The notes under the pieces: model-generated | Seen by the model: the letters and a program-made list of their open reading frames with translations, nothing else | The model's database searches: none | What the model was told of the DNA's origin: nothing | In this document: positions 1-5,066 of the stretch, piece by piece | Position numbering within the stretch: position 1 is the stretch's first letter | Layout of the letters: every line of letters begins with the position of its first letter | Program-made: the position numbers and the translations under genes | NCBI GenBank assembly: GCA_022865865.1 | Contig: JALHTN010000586.1 | Coordinates: 1 to 5,066, forward strand | Source: Anaerolineales bacterium | GTDB taxonomy: Bacteria; Chloroflexota; Anaerolineae; Anaerolineales; UBA4823 | Length of the DNA: 5,066 bases | Direction: 5' to 3'

Positions 1-2
1 AA

Positions 3-704
3 AATTCTAATCAGTTAGCGCAGAGTCCGCGTGTACCATCTTATCCAGGACCATATACAATTCCAATCCTTGTTGATGATGTGAAGCAGCTGGCAGGTTT
101 TAATATGACCCGCAGCTCCTTCTTTACCATCGATGCCAGTGGGATGGGGGATGATTGGGTAGCCATACTGAGAGGGCAGAGGGTGCCATTCTTGATCCTT
201 GGAGTAACGACTGCGCTGCACCGTCCGGATCTGGAAAAACTGTTATTCCATTCAGCATCCACAATTGATCATTTGTTTGATCAGATCGAAGCTGTGGAGG
301 GGCTGGTGGTGGAGTCAGAGTATATCTGGCTGCCTAATTTCCTGTTTGACCCACACAGCGGCCAATATTCAGCAGGAAGGAAGCCTGTTCAGCTAGAGCG
401 GGGGGCAGTCTGGCGCATCAGATTTGGATTGTTTCAAATGGCGTTGACTTTTCGACAAGAGGTAATTGCTGCTGATACCTATGTGGAGCGCTGCTGGCAG
501 CTAATTCAATCCGGTCAAATTGAGATCGGATATTCTCAGGAGGAGAGCGAATCTTTCAGATCTTGGAGCGATGAGCAGTTCGCGGCTGCCAGGAAGAATT
601 TCCTGCAGCAGCGGGAAGATCCACAACGGGGGGTTTTAGACTATGTTGACCTGGACGGCCGTGTGGTTTCCCAAACTGGGATGAGGAACAGCAGTGATGA
701 GTAA
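3..704 (+). CDS. Hypothetical protein, 5' end cut off by the window edge
   Basis: I do not recognise this protein. The frame is open from the left edge without a stop, so the gene starts outside the window; 233 residues are visible, ending at TAA 702-704. An internal GTG at 81 could be read as a start, but the 26 upstream codons look like coding sequence: a proline-rich stretch (SPRVPSYPGPYTIPILVDD) running smoothly into the rest. The visible part seems soluble, with mixed hydrophobic and acidic segments (for example EAVEGLVVESEYIWLPNFLFDP at visible residues 98-119) and a polar, glutamine- and glutamate-rich C-terminal third (about 175-210) likely to be helical. No membrane span, zinc-binding cluster or nucleotide-binding loop is evident. 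It overlaps the following metallo-hydrolase gene by 8 bases, so the two are probably co-translated and may act together. That it is a real gene is well supported; its function is unknown. Confidence 0.75.
   Translation, partial: NSNQLAQSPRVPSYPGPYTIPILVDDVKQLAGFNMTRSSFFTIDASGMGDDWVAILRGQRVPFLILGVTTALHRPDLEKLLFHSASTIDHLFDQIEAVEGLVVESEYIWLPNFLFDPHSGQYSAGRKPVQLERGAVWRIRFGLFQMALTFRQEVIAADTYVERCWQLIQSGQIEIGYSQEESESFRSWSDEQFAAARKNFLQQREDPQRGVLDYVDLDGRVVSQTGMRNSSDE
683..687 (+). promoter_or_regulatory. Ribosome binding site for the metallo-hydrolase gene
   Basis: A GAGGA motif lies inside the end of the upstream gene, 9 bases before ATG 697 and 6 bases before an adjacent in-frame GTG at 694. Either start is compatible with it. 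An in-frame stop (TGA 682-684) excludes any earlier start. I prefer ATG 697, which gives a protein beginning MSNLSITIIDVG. Confidence 0.5.
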
Positions 705-1566
705 CTTATCGATAACCATAATTGATGTCGGGTGGGGAGACTCGATCCTGATCGAGTCGCTCAGCAATGCGGGTCAAACGCATTATGCCCTGGTGGACTG
801 CAACGATACCAGCAACCAGCGATCCTCCTACCTGTTTGTAAAACGCTTCTTAGAACGCCGTGGGGTAGACTTGACTAATGGGCAGCGGATATTTGACTTC
901 GTGCAGTTGACGCATGGTCATGCTGACCACGCCAACGGGATTCAAGCCATGATGAGCGCCTTTAAGACAGATTGGTTCTGGTATCCGAAATCTGTGGATT
1001 TCGGTGGGTTTGCCAAACTGATCTCGTACGCAAACAAGTACCCGAAAAAAGTCAACCGCCACCAGGCAGTGGATAATACCAAGCTGCTTCCTAACCTGGG
1101 AGATGTTGGTTTGAGTGTGCTTTGGCCGCCCTATACTTCCAGTGGTGTTTACGATACCAATAATGAAAACAACAACTCGATCGTGCTGGCATTGACCTTG
1201 GGTCAGGTGAGCTTCTTGTTGAGCGGCGATTGCGAGGCAGATAACTGGGATCAAATAGCTGCGGGTATACCGGGGATTCCAGGCCTGGCTGTTTTCCAGG
1301 CACCCCATCACGGTGCTGTAAATGGGTTTTTTACCGCAAATTGGAGCACACCCTGGCTGGATGCACTCCCGGGAACGACCCGCATCGCGATGAGCAGCCA
1401 TATTCGGCCTCACAATCACCCAGCACCCGAAGTGATAGCAGAACTCAGTGACCGCAATATCGATCCTTTCCGGACGGACCTGCATTACCATCTTACTTTC
1501 AGCACGGATGGCTCGCTGGATGCCAATGGTCTACCGAACGTGACTGAACATTGGTCACATACTTAG
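697..1566 (+). CDS. Stand-alone ComEC-like metallo-beta-lactamase-fold hydrolase
   Basis: A metal-dependent hydrolase of 289 residues resembling the C-terminal beta-lactamase-like domain of the competence protein ComEC/Rec2, without its membrane domains. Visible landmarks in order: DVGWGDS (10-16), the family's opening strand; the metal-binding HxHxDH motif as THGHADH (H73, H75, D77, H78); NNSIVL (159-164) leading to the FLLSGD strand with D178; APHHG (H204, H205); the HNHPAPEVI segment (239-247); and FRTDLHYHLTF (258-268) at the usual ComEC-like C-terminus. All expected metal ligands seem present, so it should be active. No signal peptide or membrane segment is visible, so it is probably cytoplasmic. 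In ComEC this domain is thought to degrade DNA; stand-alone relatives are often poorly characterised and some occur in conflict or defence loci. The substrate here is unknown. The gene overlaps the preceding unknown gene by 8 bases and ends 43 bases before the UbiD gene. The fold is certain; the biological role is not. Confidence 0.9.
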   Translation: MSNLSITIIDVGWGDSILIESLSNAGQTHYALVDCNDTSNQRSSYLFVKRFLERRGVDLTNGQRIFDFVQLTHGHADHANGIQAMMSAFKTDWFWYPKSVDFGGFAKLISYANKYPKKVNRHQAVDNTKLLPNLGDVGLSVLWPPYTSSGVYDTNNENNNSIVLALTLGQVSFLLSGDCEADNWDQIAAGIPGIPGLAVFQAPHHGAVNGFFTANWSTPWLDALPGTTRIAMSSHIRPHNHPAPEVIAELSDRNIDPFRTDLHYHLTFSTDGSLDANGLPNVTEHWSHT

Positions 1567-1609
1567 CCTAGAATTTTCAGTCATACAATAGCGACCCTGG
1601 TAAAAGAAT

Positions 1610-2926
1610 ATGTCCTTCAGAAGTTATATCGAGCGTTTAGCAGCAAGTGGTGATCTAATCATAATTACGGAGCCGATATCAACGAGCTGTGAGATATCAG
1701 CAGTGTTGAAAGGGTTTGAACCGAAAGCGGTGCTTTTTGAGAATATCCGGGAAGCAGATTTCATCGTTGCAGGAAATATATTTCCCACCAAAGCAGCTTT
1801 TGCTGATTACTTTGGTCTTGACTTAAGTGAGATTATTCCCACCTTAACGCGAGCGATTGAGGTTCGCTCGTCCCCTCAAGTGATTTCTGAGGCAGCCTGC
1901 CAAGAGGTGGTGATTATGAGGCCTGATCTCGACCAGCTGCCGATTCTACGACACTTTGATAATGATGGTGGTCGCTACATCACCTCTGGAGTCATGATTG
2001 CCAAACACCCAGATCATGGTCAAAATTTGGATTTCCATCGCTGTATGCAGATTTCTCGCACTGAGCTGGCGATGCGCGTGGTCAAGGGACGAAATTTCGA
2101 TTCCTTTCTTAGAGATCTGGGCCAGGTGGATGTCGCCGTATGTGTAGGCTGTGGACCCAACGTGCTGGCAGCTGCAGCTACCTCCGTGGATATTGGTATT
2201 GATGAGCTGGAGATCGCCAACGCCTTGGAACTGCTTGAAGTGGTCAAGGCGAAGACCGTCGATTTGAATATTCCAGCACAGGCTGAGATTGTGCTGGAGG
2301 GCACTGTATATTTGGATAGGAGACACGCAGAAGGTCCCTTCGTGGATCTCACCGAAACCCAGGATGTAGTTCGTGAGGAGCCTGTATTTGTGGTAAAAGC
2401 GATCACCCACCGTCGAGATGCGATTTGGCAGGCACTCCTGCCTGGCGGATTAGAGCATAAGCTGCTGATGGGTATGCCTCGTGAGCCAACCATTTTCAAG
2501 AGTGTCAATCAGGTGGTGCGCTGTTTGGATGTGAATGTTAATCCTGGTGGGAGCTCCTGGCTGCATGCTGTTGTGAAGATTGATAAGCAATCGCCAGTTG
2601 ATGGGAGGCGGGCAATACAAGCAGCTTTCGATGGGCACAGTTCATGCAAGCATGTTTTCGTGGTCGACGAGGATATCGATATCTACAATCCACTTGAAGT
2701 AGAGTGGGCAATGGCGACTCGCTTCCAGGGGGATGAGGATCTGGTCGTCAAGGAGAAGGAACGCGGCTCGAGCCTGGATCCGAGTGCTGAACTGGGTACT
2801 CACTTGACAACCAAGGTCGGGTTTGATCTAACCAAACCTATAGGGGAGGCGGGGAAACCATTTGAGAAGGTGGATTATCCCCAGGTAGATTTGGAGAAAT
2901 TCGTAGACCATGATGGAGAAGTTTGA
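1610..2926 (+). CDS. UbiD-family decarboxylase, probable anhydromevalonate phosphate decarboxylase
   Basis: A 438-residue UbiD-family decarboxylase, expected to use prenylated FMN made by a UbiX partner not present here. Landmarks: N-terminal FRSYIERLAASGDL and the AVLFENI region (40-46); GRYITSG (121-127); NLDFHR with N139 and R144, matching the cofactor/metal Asn and catalytic Arg spaced five apart; VAVCVGCGPNVLAAAA (175-190); PAQAEIVLEG (222-231); EGPFVDLTE (241-249); ITHRRDAIW (265-273); LLPGGLEHKLLMG (276-288), whose E282 I take as the catalytic acid; VVDEDIDIY (near 350); and GSSLDPS near the C-terminus. The EGPFVD, LPGGLEHKLLMG and GSSLDPS wording resembles archaeal-type UbiD proteins more than the ubiquinone-pathway enzyme. 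With an aconitase X pair downstream, the best reading is decarboxylation of trans-anhydromevalonate 5-phosphate to isopentenyl phosphate, as characterised in Aeropyrum pernix. Oddity: no histidine lies in residues 155-165, where a metal ligand is expected. The ribosome binding site is weak. The family is firm; the substrate is inferred from neighbours. Confidence 0.9.
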   Translation: MSFRSYIERLAASGDLIIITEPISTSCEISAVLKGFEPKAVLFENIREADFIVAGNIFPTKAAFADYFGLDLSEIIPTLTRAIEVRSSPQVISEAACQEVVIMRPDLDQLPILRHFDNDGGRYITSGVMIAKHPDHGQNLDFHRCMQISRTELAMRVVKGRNFDSFLRDLGQVDVAVCVGCGPNVLAAAATSVDIGIDELEIANALELLEVVKAKTVDLNIPAQAEIVLEGTVYLDRRHAEGPFVDLTETQDVVREEPVFVVKAITHRRDAIWQALLPGGLEHKLLMGMPREPTIFKSVNQVVRCLDVNVNPGGSSWLHAVVKIDKQSPVDGRRAIQAAFDGHSSCKHVFVVDEDIDIYNPLEVEWAMATRFQGDEDLVVKEKERGSSLDPSAELGTHLTTKVGFDLTKPIGEAGKPFEKVDYPQVDLEKFVDHDGEV

Positions 2927-2975
2927 TTAACGTTGATCGGTATTGTACACAAGAATAAGTATGTCTACCTCAGAT

Positions 2976-3018
2976 CGAGATTGCTTCACTCCGGAAAAGC
3001 GCAGGGTTCGCAATGACA
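2976..3018 (-). repeat. Dispersed intergenic repeat element, GTCATTGCGA type
   Basis: Read on the minus strand, this begins TGTCATTGCGAACCC and ends GTGAAGCAATCTCG. That is the architecture of a repeat I associate with Chloroflexota intergenic regions, and it parallels the GTCATTCTGAGC...GCGAAGAATCC arms at the right end of this window. Its ends can pair as ATTGC (2980-2984) with GCAAT (3010-3014). It lies in the 144-base gap between the UbiD and aconitase X genes. I see no convincing promoter or terminator elsewhere in that gap. Confidence 0.55.
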
Positions 3019-3053
3019 TGCATTATTATTTATTTGTTTGAAGGTGAATTTGT

Positions 3054-3060
3054 AAAGGTG
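3054..3060 (+). promoter_or_regulatory. Ribosome binding site for the aconitase X large subunit
   Basis: AAAGGTG lies 10 bases before ATG 3071. An in-frame TAA at 3053-3055 sits just upstream and no other start codon lies between, which fixes 3071 as the start. Confidence 0.55.
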
Positions 3061-3070
3061 CGAGTTTTGT

Positions 3071-4294
3071 ATGAAATTATCAGGTGAAGAGCAAGCCATG
3101 CTAGCCGGAGAGCAGGGTAAGGCAACCCAGAAAGCGATGGAGATCCTGGTCGCGCTGGGTGCGATTTATGATGCAAAGCATATGGTGCCGGTGACTTCGG
3201 TGCAGATCGCGGGAGTCAGCTACGACAATCTCGGTGAGGCGGGCTTGCACTTTCTAACCGAGCTAGAGCAAGGCGGCGGAAAGGCACGTGTCTTGACGAC
3301 CTTGAACCCAGCCGGTATGGATGTCGAAAATTGGCAAGCACTGGGTATTGAAGCTGAATTTGCGGAAAAACAAATCCAGGTGATTGATGCCTTCGCCCGC
3401 ATGAACGTGATCACAACCTGCACCTGCACACCATACCTGACTGGAAACGTGCCCCATTTCGGTGAGCACATCGCCTGGGCGGAGAGCAGCGCGGTGTGCT
3501 ATGCAAACTCGGTGCTGGGAGCACGCACTAACCGGGAGGGGGGTCCCAGCGCACTGGCAGCAGCATTGACTGGACGCACGCCGGCTTACGGGATGCATCT
3601 GGATGGAAATCGGGCACCCAAGATCACATTCGATGTGTGTGCTGATCTGGTAGAAAACGATGATTTTGGAGCCCTGGGGAAGGTCATCGGTGAGCATTTG
3701 CAATCCCTAGGGGAAGTATCAGTGCCTTATGTGCGTGGCATCAAGGAGGCAACACTAGAACAGTTAAAATCTTTTGCCGCCAGCATAGCCACTTACGGGG
3801 GAGCGGCATTATTCCATATGGAAGATATCACTCCTGAAGCAGCACAGTATGATCCCCCAGGAGAGAGGATCATGATCACAGCAGCTGATTTAATTGGGGC
3901 CAAATCTGAAATGACCGACGGTGATGCTGAAGATGCAGACTTCGTCAGCCTGGGCTGCCCGCACCTTTCGATAAAAGAGATCGCTCGCATCGCAGAGCTG
4001 CTGGAAGGCAAGCGGGTGGTGAAGGAATTCTGGATCACCACCGGGCGACCGACCAAGCATATTGCGGACAAAATGGGCTATACACATACCATCGAAGCCA
4101 GCGGGGCGAAGTTTGCCGCCGACACCTGCTGTGTGGTGGCGCCGATCAAAGGCCGTTTTTCCACCCTGGTGACTGACAGCGCCAAAGCATGTTATTACGC
4201 GGCAGGAAAGAACCAGTTTCAAACGATTCTGAAACCTTTTGATGAAGTGGTATACGCTGCACTTGGTGGCAGAAAGGGGGAAACAGCTCAATGA
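3071..4294 (+). CDS. Aconitase X catalytic (large) subunit, probable phosphomevalonate dehydratase large subunit
   Basis: The 407-residue catalytic subunit of a two-part aconitase X (AcnX type II) enzyme. Landmarks: an N-terminal helix with MLAGEQGKATQKAM (10-23); TCTCTPYLTGNVP (116-128); FGEHIAWAESSAVCYANS (130-147); GARTNREGGPSALAAALTGRTP (150-171), the most conserved block; YGMHLDGNR (173-181); VSLGCPH (292-298); and ADTCCVVAPI (350-359). C117/C119, C296 and C353/C354 are the likely ligands of an iron-sulfur cluster by family analogy. Two-part AcnX enzymes include bacterial cis-3-hydroxy-L-proline dehydratases and archaeal phosphomevalonate dehydratases, which dehydrate 5-phosphomevalonate to trans-anhydromevalonate 5-phosphate. 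The UbiD decarboxylase next door favours the mevalonate role; no proline-metabolism gene is visible. The stop overlaps the small-subunit start as ATGA, indicating translational coupling. Family assignment is very secure; the substrate is inferred. Confidence 0.93.
   Translation: MKLSGEEQAMLAGEQGKATQKAMEILVALGAIYDAKHMVPVTSVQIAGVSYDNLGEAGLHFLTELEQGGGKARVLTTLNPAGMDVENWQALGIEAEFAEKQIQVIDAFARMNVITTCTCTPYLTGNVPHFGEHIAWAESSAVCYANSVLGARTNREGGPSALAAALTGRTPAYGMHLDGNRAPKITFDVCADLVENDDFGALGKVIGEHLQSLGEVSVPYVRGIKEATLEQLKSFAASIATYGGAALFHMEDITPEAAQYDPPGERIMITAADLIGAKSEMTDGDAEDADFVSLGCPHLSIKEIARIAELLEGKRVVKEFWITTGRPTKHIADKMGYTHTIEASGAKFAADTCCVVAPIKGRFSTLVTDSAKACYYAAGKNQFQTILKPFDEVVYAALGGRKGETAQ
4275..4280 (+). 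promoter_or_regulatory. Ribosome binding site for the aconitase X small subunit
   Basis: An AGGGGG run near the end of the large-subunit gene, 10 bases before ATG 4291. It supports this start for the small subunit despite a second in-frame ATG two codons later at 4300 having no better site. Confidence 0.45.
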
Positions 4295-4686
4295 AATGGA
4301 AGGGACGTAAGATTTACGCGGGCCAAGCAACTGGGGAAGCACTGGTAAGCAAGATGGGCATTTCTTTCTTTGGGGGTGTTGATCCAGAGAGCGGGGTGGT
4401 TGTCGAGCGCGACCATGACCTGGAGGGACAATCGATCAGCGGTAAAGTACTGGTCTTCCCGACGGGGAAAGGCTCGACAGTGGGATCGTATACCCTGTAT
4501 CGTCTTAAGCGAGCTGGTAAGGCACCGCTTGCCATCATCAACGCCGAGTGCGAGACGATCACTGCGGTGGGCTGTATTATCGCAGAGATCCCCTGTGTGG
4601 ATCAGGTGCCGATCGGTGAGCTGCAGTCCGGGCAGAAGTTAAGTGTGGATGGGGAGCAGGGAACGGTGGTTGTCCTTGTAGAGTGA
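4291..4686 (+). CDS. Aconitase X swivel-domain (small) subunit, probable phosphomevalonate dehydratase small subunit
   Basis: A 131-residue protein of the DUF126/aconitase X swivel-domain family, the expected length for the small subunit of two-part AcnX enzymes. It starts KGRKIYAGQATGEALVS (4-20), typical of the family, followed by SFFGGVDPESGVVV (25-38), HDLEGQSISGKVLVFP (42-57) and the hallmark GKGSTVGSYTLYRL (59-72). S62 in GKGS is the counterpart of the catalytic serine carried by the swivel domain of classical aconitases. AIINAE (80-85) and the ECETITAVGCIIAEIPCVD region (85-103) complete the beta-barrel core. The start overlaps the large-subunit stop by four bases (ATGA), so the two polypeptides are probably made together and assemble into one dehydratase whose active site lies between them. 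In single-chain (type I) AcnX this domain is fused to the catalytic part; here it is separate, as in the archaeal phosphomevalonate dehydratase. It appears to be the last gene of the operon. Confidence 0.93.
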   Translation: MKWKGRKIYAGQATGEALVSKMGISFFGGVDPESGVVVERDHDLEGQSISGKVLVFPTGKGSTVGSYTLYRLKRAGKAPLAIINAECETITAVGCIIAEIPCVDQVPIGELQSGQKLSVDGEQGTVVVLVE

Positions 4687-4745
4687 AGATTGCCACGGTT
4701 AAAAGTGCGTGATATTAAGGGCGGGTTTCGAATCCTTGTATTCGC

Positions 4746-4860
4746 GTTATTCTGAGTACCCGATGAGTGCGAATAATCTAAATTACTTTGTTAGTAATCA
4801 ATGCGTGTTCTCGAATCAGATCGCGAAGGCTGAGACTCTTCGCCTACTGCTCAGAGTGAC
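4746..4860. repeat. Palindromic repeat unit 1 (degenerate)
   Basis: The left arm (4746-4779, + orientation) matches the arm starting at 5024 at 28 of 34 positions without gaps. The right arm (4831-4860) is an inverted copy: its reverse complement begins GTCACTCTGAGCAG and carries GCGAAGAGTCTCA. The unit is 115 bp, close to the next unit. Inside it are two perfect small hairpins: ATTACT/AGTAAT (4782-4787 with 4793-4798) and GCGAAG/CTTCGC (4823-4828 with 4838-4843). Neither is followed by a T-run, so I do not call a terminator. Confidence 0.6.
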
Positions 4861-4872
4861 CTTTGCTTTATT

Positions 4873-4984
4873 GTCATCCTGAACACCCGAAGGTCGAAGA
4901 ATCCCTGAGACGATGGTTTATATGATCTGAAGCTGGATAAATCATCCGCGCGCATAAGGGATTCCTCCCTGCGGTCGGAATGAC
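4873..4984. repeat. Palindromic repeat unit 2 (well preserved)
   Basis: The left arm (4873-4912) reads GTCATCCTGAACACCCGAAG and continues through CGAAGAATCCCTGAGACG. It differs from the arm at 5024-5065 by two substitutions and a two-base deletion. The right arm (about 4956-4984) is inverted; its reverse complement runs GTCATTCCGACC...GGAATCCCTT. The unit is 112 bp with GTCAT/ATGAC termini and a central spacer (4913-4955) of no recognised content. No open frame of note lies inside, so it is a non-coding, MITE- or REP-like element. Confidence 0.7.
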
Positions 4985-5023
4985 ATTTTCGTCGGAGGAT
5001 TGCTCTCCATACCTGCTATGCAT

Positions 5024-5066
5024 GTCATTCTGAGCACCCGAAGGGTGCGAAGAATCCCTGAGACGG
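5024..5066. repeat. Palindromic repeat unit 3, left arm only, cut by the window edge
   Basis: A left arm in + orientation, GTCATTCTGAGCACCCGAAG then GGTGCGAAGAATCCCTGAGACGG, running to the last base of the window. It is the best-formed copy and is nearly identical to the left arm of unit 2. If the pattern holds, an inverted right arm should follow about 70 bases beyond the edge. Confidence 0.65.

Noticed and set aside
81..704. GTG at 81 as the true start of the first gene
   Set aside because: The same frame is open to the left edge with coding-like residues, so the gene most likely begins upstream of the window.
850..1491. Minus-strand open frame of 213 codons opposite the metallo-hydrolase
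   Set aside because: It lies wholly antisense to a gene with clear catalytic motifs, shows no recognisable domain, and has the composition of a shadow frame. The same applies to the minus-strand frames under the UbiD and AcnX genes.
1584..1589. TACAAT as a -10 element for the UbiD gene
   Set aside because: No acceptable -35 element lies at the right distance (ACTTAG at 17 bases), and the implied leader would be only about 14 bases.
1610..2926. Ubiquinone-pathway UbiD (3-octaprenyl-4-hydroxybenzoate decarboxylase)
   Set aside because: The conserved blocks are of the archaeal type, the protein is shorter than the E. coli enzyme, and the neighbours are AcnX subunits rather than quinone genes.
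3024..3029. TATTAT as a -10 element before the AcnX genes
   Set aside because: The tract is simply AT-rich and no -35-like hexamer is found 16-18 bases upstream.
4370..4642. Plus-strand 90-codon frame within the AcnX small-subunit gene
   Set aside because: It overlaps the secure swivel-domain gene in another frame; its product is rich in arginine and serine and resembles no family.
4729..4744. CGAAT/ATTCG hairpin after the last gene as a terminator
   Set aside because: The stem is only five pairs and no T-run follows.
4746..5066. CRISPR array
   Set aside because: Repeats alternate in orientation, differ in sequence and spacing, and form palindromic units, unlike the uniform direct repeats of CRISPR.

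Overview
The window looks bacterial and most resembles a chromosomal segment of a Chloroflexota (Anaerolineae-like) genome. This rests on moderate base composition, purine-rich ribosome binding sites, and dispersed intergenic repeats of the GTCATTCTGAGC...GCGAAGAATCC and GTCATTGCGA...GAAGCAATCTC types, which I associate with that phylum. No rRNA or other phylogenetic marker is present, so the assignment is tentative. All five genes lie on the + strand.

Left part (1-1566): an unrecognised protein, cut by the left edge, overlaps a stand-alone metallo-beta-lactamase-fold hydrolase of the ComEC C-terminal type by 8 bases. The two are probably co-translated. Their joint role is unknown.

Centre (1610-4686): a UbiD-family prenylated-FMN decarboxylase, then the large (catalytic) and small (swivelling) subunits of a two-part aconitase X enzyme, the last two joined by an ATGA overlap. 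This trio matches the two diagnostic enzymes of the archaeal-type mevalonate pathway. Phosphomevalonate dehydratase (both AcnX subunits) would make trans-anhydromevalonate 5-phosphate, and the UbiD protein (anhydromevalonate phosphate decarboxylase) would convert it to isopentenyl phosphate. Isopentenyl phosphate kinase, mevalonate kinase and the UbiX flavin prenyltransferase needed for completion are not in the window. Finding this set in an apparently bacterial context is the main point of interest. The UbiD protein also lacks a histidine where UbiD enzymes usually have a metal ligand.

Right part (4687-5066): 380 bases without a gene, filled by an array of repeat arms in strictly alternating orientation (+ - + - +). 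These form two complete units of about 112-115 bp with inverted ends, plus the start of a third. A related single element sits in the gap between the UbiD and aconitase X genes.
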